From NCBI GenBank assembly GCA_947453725.1, contig CANGHH010000003.1:124001-188000 (forward strand): 64,000 nt of DNA. Reading direction: 5' to 3'. The notes under the pieces are model-generated. The model did no database searches. It was given only the letters and a program-made list of their open reading frames with translations, and had not been told where the DNA came from. Below are positions 8,288-16,658 of the stretch, piece by piece. Each line of letters opens with the position of its first letter. The stretch's first letter is position 1. This DNA is from Betaproteobacteria bacterium. GTDB taxonomy: Bacteria > Pseudomonadota > Gammaproteobacteria > Burkholderiales > Burkholderiaceae_C. The translations under genes and the position numbers were made by a program.

Positions 8288-9241
8288 ATGCTGGTCTATG
8301 TCCTCAAGCGTCTGCTTTACGCGCTGCCGACCGCGCTGGGGGTGACGCTCGTCACCTTCATGCTGGTCTACCTGGCGCCGGGCGACCCGCTGAACGCGAT
8401 CGCCCCGGCCGACGCGCCGGAGGACGTGATCAATGCCCTGAAGGCCACCTACGGGCTGGACCGCCCGCTGCCCGTGCGCTATGGCCTGTGGCTGTGGCGC
8501 GCGCTGCACGGCGACCTCGGTGCATCCATTGCCAGCGGCCGCGCCGTCAGCAGCGAGGTCTTCGCAGCAGTGACGAACACGCTGCTGCTGGCCGGCGCCG
8601 CGGCGCTGCTCGGCGTGGTGCTGGGCTGCGTGCTCGGCGCGCTGGCCGGTTACCGGACCGGCAGCGCCATCGACCGCATCGCCAGCGCGCTGTCGGTGGT
8701 CGGCGTCAGCATCCCGCACTACTGGCTGGGCCTGGTGCTGACCATCATCTTCTCGATCCAGCTCGGCTGGCTGCCGGCGATGGGCGCCGGGCCCGGGGAC
8801 AGCGACGGCTGGCGCTGGGACAGCGCGCACTTGCGCCATCTGGTGCTGCCGGCGGTGACGCTGGCGGTGATCCCGCTGGGCATCATCACGCGCACCGTGC
8901 GGGCCCTGGTGGCCGACACGCTGAACCAGGAATTCGTCGTCTCGCTGCAGGCTCGCGGCCTGGGCGGCGGGCGCATCTTCCGCCACGTCGCCAAGAACGC
9001 CGCGCCCACCGTGCTGGCGGTGGCTGGCTTGCAGGTCGGTTACCTGATGGGCGGCTCGATCCTGGTCGAGACCGTGTTCGCCTGGCCGGGCACCGGCTTC
9101 ATGCTCAACACCGCCATCTTCCAGCGCGACATCCCGCTGCTGCAGGGCACGATCCTGGTGCTGTGCCTGTTCTTCGTGGTGCTGAACCTTGCCGTGGACC
9201 TGCTGCAGCCGCTGCTCGACCCGCGGATCGCTCGAGCATGA
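8288..9241 (+). CDS. Peptide ABC transporter permease 1 (DppB-like)
   Basis: A 317-residue inner-membrane permease with an N-terminal transmembrane helix (LKRLLYALPTALGVTLVTFMLV region) and the usual further membrane segments of the DppB/OppB family. The EAA-type cytoplasmic loop is the segment around QARGLGGGRIFRHVAKNAAP, which contacts the ATPases. It starts 16 bases after the binding-protein stop and overlaps the second permease by four bases. Confidence 0.92.
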   Translation: MLVYVLKRLLYALPTALGVTLVTFMLVYLAPGDPLNAIAPADAPEDVINALKATYGLDRPLPVRYGLWLWRALHGDLGASIASGRAVSSEVFAAVTNTLLLAGAAALLGVVLGCVLGALAGYRTGSAIDRIASALSVVGVSIPHYWLGLVLTIIFSIQLGWLPAMGAGPGDSDGWRWDSAHLRHLVLPAVTLAVIPLGIITRTVRALVADTLNQEFVVSLQARGLGGGRIFRHVAKNAAPTVLAVAGLQVGYLMGGSILVETVFAWPGTGFMLNTAIFQRDIPLLQGTILVLCLFFVVLNLAVDLLQPLLDPRIARA

Positions 9242-10086
9242 GCCACAGCCGCAGCTACTGGACGCTGGTCCGCCAGCAACTGCAGCGCGACCCGGTGGCG
9301 ATGGCCGCCGCGCTGCTGCTGCTGCTGATCGTCGGTGCGGCGTTGCTGGCGCCATGGATCGCGCCGGCCGACGCCTACAAGGCCAGCATGCTGAACCGCC
9401 TGCTGCCGGTGGGCAGCCCGGGTCATCTGCTGGGCACCGACGAACTGGGCCGCGACATGCTGACCCGCCTGCTCTACGGCGGCCGTTTGTCGCTGCTGAT
9501 CGGCGTGCTGCCGGTGGTCGTCGCCTTCATCATCGGCACGGCGATCGGCTTGACGGCCGGCTATGTCGGCGGCACCACCAACATGCTGATCATGCGCACG
9601 CTGGACGTGTTCTACGCCTTCCCCTCGGTGCTGCTGGCGGTGGCCGTGGCCGGCGCCCTGGGCCCGGGGATGAGCAACAGCCTGATCGCATTGACCCTGG
9701 TCTTCGTGCCGCAGGTCGTGCGCGTGGCCGAGAGCGTGACCACGCAGGTGCGCCACCTCGACTACGTCGACGCCGCGCGCCTGTCGGGTGACAGCGCCTT
9801 CGGCATCATCCGCCACCACGTGCTGGGCAATGTGCTGGGCCCGGTCTTCGTCTATGCCACCGGACTGGTCAGCGTCAGCATGATCCTGGCCTCGGGTCTG
9901 AGCTTCCTGGGCCTCGGCGTCAAGCCGCCCGAACCCGAATGGGGTCTGATGCTGAACACGCTGCGCTCGGCGATCTACCGCCAGCCGCTGCTGGCGGCCT
10001 TGCCCGGGGTGATGATCTTCATCACCTCGATGGCCTTCAACCTGCTCGCCGACGGCATCCGTTCGGCGATGGACATCCGCCGGTGA
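9238..10086 (+). CDS. Peptide ABC transporter permease 2 (DppC-like)
   Basis: A 282-residue permease of the DppC/OppC type. The N-terminal OppC segment with one membrane helix is followed by the landmark GTDELGRDMLTRLLYGGRLSL and five further membrane segments; the EAA loop is near DAARLSGDSAFGIIRHHVLGN. The ATG overlaps the stop of permease 1 (ATGA). An open frame extends upstream across the first permease gene but lacks family similarity there. Confidence 0.92.
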   Translation: MSHSRSYWTLVRQQLQRDPVAMAAALLLLLIVGAALLAPWIAPADAYKASMLNRLLPVGSPGHLLGTDELGRDMLTRLLYGGRLSLLIGVLPVVVAFIIGTAIGLTAGYVGGTTNMLIMRTLDVFYAFPSVLLAVAVAGALGPGMSNSLIALTLVFVPQVVRVAESVTTQVRHLDYVDAARLSGDSAFGIIRHHVLGNVLGPVFVYATGLVSVSMILASGLSFLGLGVKPPEPEWGLMLNTLRSAIYRQPLLAALPGVMIFITSMAFNLLADGIRSAMDIRR

Positions 10087-11159
10087 GTACCTCGATGGAT
10101 CTGGCCGGCTACGCCGGTCTCGAAGCGGCGACCGAAGACGTCGGCGGACCGGCGCAGCCGCTGCTGATCGTGCGCGACCTGCGCAAGCACTTCGCGGTGC
10201 GCGGCGGTGCCTTCGGGGGCCCCCGCTTGCAGGTCAAGGCGGTGGACGGCGTCAGCTTCGACGTCGCCAAGGGCGAGACCCTGGCCATCGTCGGCGAGTC
10301 GGGCTGCGGCAAGAGCACCACGGCCAAGCTGATTGCCCGGTTGGTCGAACCCGACGGCGGCGAACTGGTCTTCGACGGCCTGGGCGTGGCGCAGTTCGGG
10401 GGCATGGCGCTGAAGGACTTCAGGCGCAACCTGCAGATGGTGTTCCAGGACTCGCACGCCTCGCTGAACCCGCGCATGCCGGTCGGCGAGGCCGTGGCCT
10501 ACGGGCCGCGCGTCCACGGCCTGTCGGCGGCGGCCGCACGCGAACGCGCGCACGCGCTGCTGGCCCGCGTCGGCCTGGCGCCCGAGCTCTACGCCCAGCG
10601 CTACCCGCACGAGCTGTCCGGCGGCCAGCGCCAGCGCGTCAACATCGCCCGCGCGCTGGCCTTCCAGCCGCGGCTGCTGATCCTGGACGAAGCGGTGGCC
10701 GCACTCGACAAGTCGGTGCAGGCCCAGGTGCTGAACCTGCTGCAGGAACTGAAGTCCGAGCACGGCCTGACCTACCTCTTCATCTCGCACGACCTGCACG
10801 TGGTGCATTACATCGCCGACCGGGTGCTGGTGATGTACCTCGGCCAGGTGGTGGAGAGCGGCCCGGTGGAGACGCTGTTCAGCCAGGCCCGCCACCCCTA
10901 CACCCGCGCGTTGCTGTCGGCCGTGCCTTCGATGGACCCGGCGAACCGCACGCAGCAGTCGCCGCTGCAGGGTGATCCGCCCAACCCCATCAACCCGCCC
11001 AGCGGCTGCCGCTTCCGCGATCGCTGTCCGATGGCCCGCCAGGTCTGCGAATTGCGCGTGCCGGTGATGCGCGGCACGGCCGATGGCCACGCTGCCGCTT
11101 GCCATTTCGACCCGGCCTTCGCCGGGTTGCCGGCCCCTGCCGTGGAGCCGGTGGCATGA
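10083..11159 (+). CDS. Peptide ABC transporter ATP-binding protein 1 (DppF-like)
   Basis: A 358-residue ATPase with Walker A GESGCGKST, signature LSGGQRQRVNIARAL, Walker B LLILDEAVAALD and switch His in FISHD. It ends with the oligopeptide/dipeptide transporter C-terminal domain, including the Cys-bearing GCRFRDRCPMA segment. The GTG at 10083 overlaps the previous stop by four bases and was preferred; an ATG four codons later (10095) is the alternative. Walker B reads DEAVAALD rather than the usual DEPVSALD, a mild variant. Confidence 0.9.
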   Translation: MSTSMDLAGYAGLEAATEDVGGPAQPLLIVRDLRKHFAVRGGAFGGPRLQVKAVDGVSFDVAKGETLAIVGESGCGKSTTAKLIARLVEPDGGELVFDGLGVAQFGGMALKDFRRNLQMVFQDSHASLNPRMPVGEAVAYGPRVHGLSAAAARERAHALLARVGLAPELYAQRYPHELSGGQRQRVNIARALAFQPRLLILDEAVAALDKSVQAQVLNLLQELKSEHGLTYLFISHDLHVVHYIADRVLVMYLGQVVESGPVETLFSQARHPYTRALLSAVPSMDPANRTQQSPLQGDPPNPINPPSGCRFRDRCPMARQVCELRVPVMRGTADGHAAACHFDPAFAGLPAPAVEPVA

Positions 11160-12196
11160 GGCCGCCGCTGTTGTCGGTGCGCGACCTCAGCGTGCACTTC
11201 ACCGGCGCTCGTCAGGCCGCTGCCCTGTCACATCTCAACTTCGACGTCGCGCCCGGCGAGGTGCTGGGCCTGCTCGGTGAATCGGGTTCGGGCAAGAGCG
11301 TCACGCTGCGCACGCTGCTGCGCCTGCACCCGGAAAAGCGCACCCGCATCAGCGGCCACATCACGGTCGACGGCCAGGACGTGCTGGGCCTGAAGGGCCG
11401 CGCGCTGCAGGCCTACCGCGGCGGCGTGGTGTCGATGGTCTTCCAGGAGCCGGGGCTGGCCTTCGACCCGGTCTACACCGTGGGCCAGCAGATTGCCGAA
11501 TTCGTCCGCGCCCACGAAGCGATGGACGCGACGGCCGCCCGCCAGCGCGCGCTGCAGCTGCTCGACCGCGTGCAGATCCCGCAGGCGGAGCGCCGGCTGG
11601 ACGCCTACCCGCACGAGCTGTCGGGCGGCATGCGCCAGCGCGCGATGATCGCGCTGGCTCTGGCCTGCCGCCCCAAGCTGCTGCTGGCCGACGAGCCGAC
11701 CACCGCGCTCGACGCGACGGTGCAGATCCAGATCCTGCTGCTGCTGCGCGAACTGCAGCGCGAGACCGGCATGGCGGTGATCTTCGTGACCCACGACATC
11801 GGTGCCGCGGTCGAGGTCGCCGACCGGCTGGCCGTGATGTACGCCGGGCGCATCGTCGAAGACCGCCCGGTGGCCGACCTGCTGGCCGCGCCGCGCCACC
11901 CCTACAGCGCCGGCCTGCTGGCGTCGACCGTCGGCACCCAGCACCGCGGCCGGCCGCTGGCCACCATCGCCGGTGCGCCACCCGACTTGTCGGCGCTGCC
12001 GGCGGGCTGCGCCTTTGCGCCGCGCTGCGGCGCAGCGCTGGCCGACTGCAGGGCCGCCGTGCCGCCGCTGGAACGCCAGGGCGACGCTGCGCTGGCCTGC
12101 TGGCACCCGGTCAGAATGCCGGCTGGCGGCGCCGCCAGCGCCACCCTGCTCGCGCCGCCGCTGTTGCACGCCAAGCCCGCGGGCCCGAAGTGCTGA
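11156..12196 (+). CDS. Peptide ABC transporter ATP-binding protein 2 (DppD-like)
   Basis: A 346-residue ATPase with Walker A GESGSGKS, signature [16 protein letters not shown], Walker [13 protein letters not shown] and FVTHD. It carries the same C-terminal oligopeptide/dipeptide domain as its partner. ATGA overlap with the preceding ATPase. The final residues after the domain (about 20, ending KPAGPKC) look unrelated to the family and sit where a decayed reading frame begins in another phase, so the tail may have been extended by read-through into relic sequence. Confidence 0.9.
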   Translation: MRPPLLSVRDLSVHFTGARQAAALSHLNFDVAPGEVLGLLGESGSGKSVTLRTLLRLHPEKRTRISGHITVDGQDVLGLKGRALQAYRGGVVSMVFQEPGLAFDPVYTVGQQIAEFVRAHEAMDATAARQRALQLLDRVQIPQAERRLDAYPHELSGGMRQRAMIALALACRPKLLLADEPTTALDATVQIQILLLLRELQRETGMAVIFVTHDIGAAVEVADRLAVMYAGRIVEDRPVADLLAAPRHPYSAGLLASTVGTQHRGRPLATIAGAPPDLSALPAGCAFAPRCGAALADCRAAVPPLERQGDAALACWHPVRMPAGGAASATLLAPPLLHAKPAGPKC

Positions 12197-12294
12197 ACGC
12201 CATCCGCGACCAGGGCTTCAACCATTCGCAGGTCATGCCGACCCTGCAGCACCAGGGAAAGGCCCTGGGCGAGCTGTCGGACGGGAAGCGCTGA
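12190..12294 (+). pseudogene. Short relic resembling the N-terminus of an M28-type peptidase
   Basis: A 34-residue frame starting at a GTG that overlaps the end of the second ATPase gene. It contains the stretch IRDQGFNHSQVMPTLQHQGK, which resembles the start of mature M28 aminopeptidases (a segment like DEGFNRSQVM just before ITD-GPRLTGS). The expected GPRLTGSP motif is missing and the frame stops after ELSDGKR. The same phase is open for about 20 codons upstream inside the ATPase gene. Best read as the remnant of a deleted peptidase gene; a very small real gene cannot be excluded. The family match is from memory. Confidence 0.35.
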
Positions 12295-12323
12295 GGCGCT
12301 GAGGCGCCGAAGCGGGCCGTCGC

Positions 12324-14807
12324 TCAGATCGGCTCGCCGGGCGGCACGGCAGGCAGGCTGCGCAACTTCACGCGCTGCGGGTCGGTCAGGTAGCGGTTGA
12401 CCGCCTCGGCGGCCTGCTGGCGGTTGGCGCCCAACGCGCCCGTCGCGGGGTGCCGGTTCAGCCAGCGCGCCAGGTCGGCCGTCAGCTGGCGGACTTCTGC
12501 CTGCACCGCCGGGTGCAGCTTGCCCCCGTCCAGCACGGCCAGCAGGCCATCCAGCACCACCCAGTTGGCTGTGGTTTGCGTGGCCTGTGCGACGCCGGTG
12601 CCTGCCTGCGCGCTGCGTGGCCAGCTTCGCTGCCAGGTGCGCTCCAGCAGCAGGCCCACGACCTGGCCAACGCCGGGTTGCCGGACGTCGGCCGCGTGCT
12701 GCCAGGCCAGGCGGTTCAGGCGCTCGGGGTTGAGCAGCAGCGCGGTGAAGTGGGCGGCGGCTGACTGCACCGCAGCCTGGGCGTCGAAGCCGGTGCCGGT
12801 GCGGTTCGGGAAGTATTCGCGGCCTCGGTCGTAGCCCTCGGAGGGCGACGCCACGAGGTCGAGCAGCGGACCGGACAGCACCAGTTGTTCAGACTGCAGC
12901 GCGTCCACCAGCCGGCTCAGCGCCTGGCGCTGGACCCCGGCGCTGACGCTGCGCGGGCCGGCCCGCACGGCACCGGCACGCACATCGGCGGCCTGCCCGT
13001 ATTCGAAATCGGTGCCGCCCAGCAGATGGGCCAGGGCCTCGCCCTGGTAGCGGTGCAGCAGGTAGACCGGCACCAGCCGCGCTTCCAGTTCGCCGGTCTG
13101 GCGCTCGGGCGGCAGCACGTCGATCGAGAAGGTCTGCAACGCTCGCTGCCGCACGGCCATCAACTGGTCCCAGGTCTTGATCGGGTCCGCGCCGAAGTCC
13201 CACAGCGCGCCGTCGGGGTGTTCGCTGGACGGGCTGCGCGCGTGCCTGTCGCCCACATACAGCAGGCCCCGCGCCTTGGCCGCCGCCCGCAGCTTCGCCA
13301 GTTCCTGCGCTTCCTGCTGCGGCGCGAACTCGCCATAGGCATGGCGCACGATGAAGTCGTCCCACGGGCCGACGCCCACGCCGTAGGCCGCGCTCAGGTC
13401 GACCTCGCCGGCTGCGTCGAGCCTGACCATCGGGTGCGGGTAGTCCATCACCGAGCCGTTGGCCGTGCGGCTGGCGGCGAAGTTGTGGGCAAAGCCCAGC
13501 GTGTGGCCCACCTCGTGGGCGGCCAGCTGACGCAGGCGGGCCAGCGCCATGTCCAGCGCCTGCTTCTGCTTCGCGCCGCCGTCGCGGCCGTAGGCGGCCA
13601 GCAGGCTTTCGGCGATCAGGATGTCGTGGCGGACGCGCTGCGAGCCCAGCATCACCACGCCCTTGATGATCTCGCCCGTGCGCGGGTCGGCCACCGTGGA
13701 GCCGTAGGACCAGCCGCGCGTGGCGCGGTGCACCCACTGGATGACGTTGTAACGCGCGTCCATCGGGTCGGCGCCTTCGGGCAGCAGCTCGACGCGGTAG
13801 GCGTCCTTGAAGCCGGCCGCCTCGAAGGCGGTGGCCCACCAGCGGGCGCCGTCCAGCAGCGCGCTGCGCACCGGCTCGGGCGTGCCACGGTCCAGGTGGT
13901 AGACGATGGGCTTCTTCACGGGGCTGAGTGCAGCGCCGGGGTCTGTCTTTTCGAGCCGGTGCCGGACCTGCCACTCCACCTGCAGGCTCTGCGCCAGCGG
14001 CACGCCGAAGTCGGTATAGCCGACGCTGAAGCCACCAGAAGCCGGGTGGTAGGCGCGCGGCCGGTAGCCCGCCGGGGGCAGTGCGACCAGGCTGATGTGC
14101 TGGCGCAGCGTGACGCTGGCGGGGTCGGCCACCGCCTCGCGCACGAAAGCCCCGTCACCCGGTCCGTCGAAGGTCAGCAGGGCCTCGAGTTCGGTGTTGG
14201 CCGGGAAGTTCCGGCTCTGCTCGACCAGCACCGCGCTGCGCTTGTCGTCGACGCGGTAGACGCCCTGCTGGCTGTTGCGCAGGCGACGGGCCACGCCGTG
14301 GCTGTCGGTCAGCAGGAAACTGGAGAAGTCCACCAATTGCGTGGCGCCGTCGCTGGCCAGGATCTCGCCGGACCACAGCACCGCCGAGGCGAAGGCTTCG
14401 ACCACGCTGGCGCGCTCGGCGGCGCTGGGCGACGTGGCCTGGTAGCGGGTGTTCTCCTGCACCAGCAGCAAGCGGTTGCCGCGCTTTTCGAAGTGCACCA
14501 GCTTGGGCTGCCCGGGCTGGCCGCGGTCCAGGCCGACATCGTTGGAGCCCAGGCCATAGGGCAGCGAGGTGAGCAGCAGGAAGGGCTGTTCGAGTTGCCT
14601 GACCGCCAGCAAGACACGGCCGCGCGCCGTGTCGCGCCAGACGTCGATGAAGCCCGGCAGGGCCTGCAGCTGGTCGGTGATTGCTCGCAGCGAGGCCGCC
14701 GGGGGCGGCACGGCTGGTACCTGTGCCTGTGCCTGCACCGCCTGCAGCGCGGCCGCGAGCAGCAGCACGCGCAGCGCCGCCACCGTTCGAATTTGCCAAC
14801 CCGTCAT
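12324..14807 (-). CDS. Zinc-dependent metalloprotease (DUF5117/DUF5118 type)
   Basis: An 827-residue secreted protease. The ATG at 14807 gives a good signal peptide (MTGWQIRTVAALRVLLLAAA... ending AQA) with GGAGCAGGAC before it; an upstream in-frame ATG would bury the signal. The catalytic motif HEVGHTLGFAHN (HExxHxxGxxHN, metzincin-like) is followed by SVMDYPHPMV, a Met-turn-like segment. Length and order fit the DUF5118-DUF5117-DUF4953 metalloproteases. Probably periplasmic or outer-membrane-associated; the substrate is unknown. It runs downstream of the acetamidase gene on the same strand, 90 bases apart, and is convergent with the peptide importer. Confidence 0.85.
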   Translation of the reverse strand: MTGWQIRTVAALRVLLLAAALQAVQAQAQVPAVPPPAASLRAITDQLQALPGFIDVWRDTARGRVLLAVRQLEQPFLLLTSLPYGLGSNDVGLDRGQPGQPKLVHFEKRGNRLLLVQENTRYQATSPSAAERASVVEAFASAVLWSGEILASDGATQLVDFSSFLLTDSHGVARRLRNSQQGVYRVDDKRSAVLVEQSRNFPANTELEALLTFDGPGDGAFVREAVADPASVTLRQHISLVALPPAGYRPRAYHPASGGFSVGYTDFGVPLAQSLQVEWQVRHRLEKTDPGAALSPVKKPIVYHLDRGTPEPVRSALLDGARWWATAFEAAGFKDAYRVELLPEGADPMDARYNVIQWVHRATRGWSYGSTVADPRTGEIIKGVVMLGSQRVRHDILIAESLLAAYGRDGGAKQKQALDMALARLRQLAAHEVGHTLGFAHNFAASRTANGSVMDYPHPMVRLDAAGEVDLSAAYGVGVGPWDDFIVRHAYGEFAPQQEAQELAKLRAAAKARGLLYVGDRHARSPSSEHPDGALWDFGADPIKTWDQLMAVRQRALQTFSIDVLPPERQTGELEARLVPVYLLHRYQGEALAHLLGGTDFEYGQAADVRAGAVRAGPRSVSAGVQRQALSRLVDALQSEQLVLSGPLLDLVASPSEGYDRGREYFPNRTGTGFDAQAAVQSAAAHFTALLLNPERLNRLAWQHAADVRQPGVGQVVGLLLERTWQRSWPRSAQAGTGVAQATQTTANWVVLDGLLAVLDGGKLHPAVQAEVRQLTADLARWLNRHPATGALGANRQQAAEAVNRYLTDPQRVKLRSLPAVPPGEPI

Positions 14808-14897
14808 GTCCTGCTCCGTCCCAGATGGAGCCGCGATGCTAAGGGCCAGACCGAGCGCCAGCCCTTCCATGGCGGGACCGCGCCGCCGCCGCCGAAT

Positions 14898-15851
14898 TCA
14901 GCCGGCAATCAGGCTCTTGCGCAGCATGCCGTGTACGCCCTTGTGGCCGTTCACCGTCTGCGTGATGCGGAAGTCGACGGCCAGGCTGCACAGCGTGTAG
15001 GCGTCCTCGCGGCTGAGGCCGCCCTTCTCGCCCAGCAGCGCGATCATGTCGCGCAGCGCCATCGCCAGGCACTGGTCGAGGTCGGGGTCCATGCCCATCG
15101 TGATCCAGTGGGTCGGCGTCTCGCCGCGCGGGTAGGTCAGCGGCTGGGCGCTGGTGTCGGCCTTGTGCAGCACCAGCTCGAAGGTGCCGAGCAAGGCCGT
15201 TTCGATGGCCGTCGTGCAGACCTCGCCGTCGCCCTGCGCGGCATGGCCGTCGCCGCAGGAAAACAGCCCGCCTGGCGCATGCACCGGCAGGAACAGCGAG
15301 CTGCCGGGCCCGAGTTCCTTGTTGTCGATGTTGCCGCCGTGGGCGCGCGGCTGGATGGTGCTGATGCGGCCCCAGTGCGCCGGCGGTGCCACGCCCATCA
15401 CGCCGAAGAAGGGGTGCAGCGGCAGGTCCAGGCCCCAGGGCAGGCGGGCGACCATCCGGTCAGGGTCCAGCGGGATGTTCAGATGTCGGTAGGCGTCGAA
15501 TTCGGCTGGCAGCGTGCCGGCCAGCGGGCGGATCACGTTGTAGCCCCAGTCCTGGCGCAGTTGCACGTCGACGATGCGCACCTCCAGCGTGTCGCCCGGC
15601 AGGGCGCCCGCCACCGCCACCGGGCCGGTCAGGATGTGGCCGGGCGCCAGCAGCTCGCTGCGGGCGTGGATCTCCAGCAGTTCGGGCGGCACTTGGAAGC
15701 CGGCCGGCGGCAGGACCTGCGGCCCGCCGCTGACGGTGGCGATGGTGAAGCGCTGGCCGCTGGCGACGGTCATCACCGGCGGCAGGGCGGCGTCGAAGGC
15801 GCCCCAGTGGCAGGTCTCGACGCTGGCGGGCAGGTGGGGCAGGGTGCTCAT
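14898..15851 (-). CDS. Acetamidase/formamidase family protein
   Basis: A 317-residue protein of the FmdA/AmdA family, zinc-type amidases that split formamide or acetamide to ammonia and the acid. Landmarks are GHILTGPVAVAGALPGDTLEVRI near the N-terminus, FFGVMGVAPP in the middle and SCGDGHAAQGDGEV toward the C-terminus, the conserved metal-site region. The ATG at 15851 is preferred over an in-frame one four codons upstream. No signal peptide. It is divergent from the response regulator gene. A role in nitrogen acquisition is family knowledge; the substrate is unproven. Confidence 0.87.
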   Translation of the reverse strand: MSTLPHLPASVETCHWGAFDAALPPVMTVASGQRFTIATVSGGPQVLPPAGFQVPPELLEIHARSELLAPGHILTGPVAVAGALPGDTLEVRIVDVQLRQDWGYNVIRPLAGTLPAEFDAYRHLNIPLDPDRMVARLPWGLDLPLHPFFGVMGVAPPAHWGRISTIQPRAHGGNIDNKELGPGSSLFLPVHAPGGLFSCGDGHAAQGDGEVCTTAIETALLGTFELVLHKADTSAQPLTYPRGETPTHWITMGMDPDLDQCLAMALRDMIALLGEKGGLSREDAYTLCSLAVDFRITQTVNGHKGVHGMLRKSLIAG

Positions 15852-15956
15852 CGGGTGGCGCATTCGTGTGCAGGTCGGTGGCGGGTCGGCCGATGATGGG
15901 CCCTGCGCCGCGCTTCGCGGTCCGCCCCACCATTCGCCTCGCTATCCTTCAGCCCC

Positions 15957-16658
15957 ATGCGACTGCTGTTGGTGGAAGACGACCGGATGATCGGCGAAGG
16001 CCTGCGCGCCGCGCTGCGCCTGGACGGCCACGCCGTGGACTGGGTGCGCGACGTCGCGGCGGCGCGCGCCACGCTGGCCAGCGAACGCTTCGACCTGGTG
16101 CTGCTCGACCTCGGCCTGCCCGGTGGCGGCCCGGGCGGTGCCCTGGCTGTGCAGCCCGGCGCCGAGCCGGCCGACGGACTCACGGTGCTGCGTGAACTGC
16201 GGGCCCGCGCCGACGCCACGCCGGTCATCGTGCTGACCGCGCGCGACGCCGCCGGCGACCGGGTCAAGGGGCTGGACAGCGGCGCCGACGACTACCTGGT
16301 CAAGCCCTTCGAGGTCGAAGAACTGAAGGCCCGCATCCGCGCCGTGCTGCGCCGCCACGGCGGCCGCGCCGAGCCGGCGCTGCAGCACCGCGGCGTGATG
16401 CTGGACCCCGGCAGCAAGCAGGTCAGCCAGGACGGCCAGCCGGTGCTGCTGTCGGCGCGCGAGTTCGCGGTGCTGGAAGCGCTGATGCAGCGGCCCGGCG
16501 CGGTGCTGTCGCGCACCCAATTGGAGGACCGCCTGTACGGCTGGGGCGAAGAGGTCGAGAGCAACGCGGTGTCGGTCTACGTCCACCAGTTGCGGCGCAA
16601 GCTGGGCGCCGACTTCATCGGCAATATGCGCGGCGTCGGCTACTTCCTCATCCAGTGA
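15957..16658 (+). CDS. OmpR-family response regulator (QseB/PmrA/TctD-like) with a receiver insertion
   Basis: A 233-residue two-domain regulator. Receiver domain: acidic pair Asp8/Asp9, phospho-acceptor Asp51 in LLDLGLP, then Thr in VLTARD and Lys in YLVKPF. C-terminal winged-helix domain with LSAREFAVLEAL and VYVHQLRRKLG. Between LDLGLP and DGLTVLRELR there is an extra Gly/Ala-rich stretch of about 17 residues that typical members lack; it sits right after the phosphorylation site. A TATCCT box ends eight bases before the ATG with no Shine-Dalgarno, so a leaderless message is possible. The kinase start overlaps its stop (GTGA). Confidence 0.92.
   Translation: MRLLLVEDDRMIGEGLRAALRLDGHAVDWVRDVAAARATLASERFDLVLLDLGLPGGGPGGALAVQPGAEPADGLTVLRELRARADATPVIVLTARDAAGDRVKGLDSGADDYLVKPFEVEELKARIRAVLRRHGGRAEPALQHRGVMLDPGSKQVSQDGQPVLLSAREFAVLEALMQRPGAVLSRTQLEDRLYGWGEEVESNAVSVYVHQLRRKLGADFIGNMRGVGYFLIQ

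Noticed and set aside
5047..8289. A 1080-codon open frame on the minus strand covering the MDR and binding-protein genes
   Set aside because: It is antisense to two well-supported genes and has the His/Gly/Arg/Gln-rich composition that GC-rich antisense frames show. Only its last 75 codons (SlyX) are real.
12324..15896. Large plus-strand frame opposite the metalloprotease and acetamidase
   Set aside because: No recognisable domain, composition typical of antisense frames, and both minus-strand genes have clear catalytic motifs.
15852..15956. A second copy of the 11-bp operator before the response regulator
   Set aside because: I searched both strands of this gap for CTTAAT/CCTCAT-like hexamers at 11-bp steps and found none that hold the spacing.
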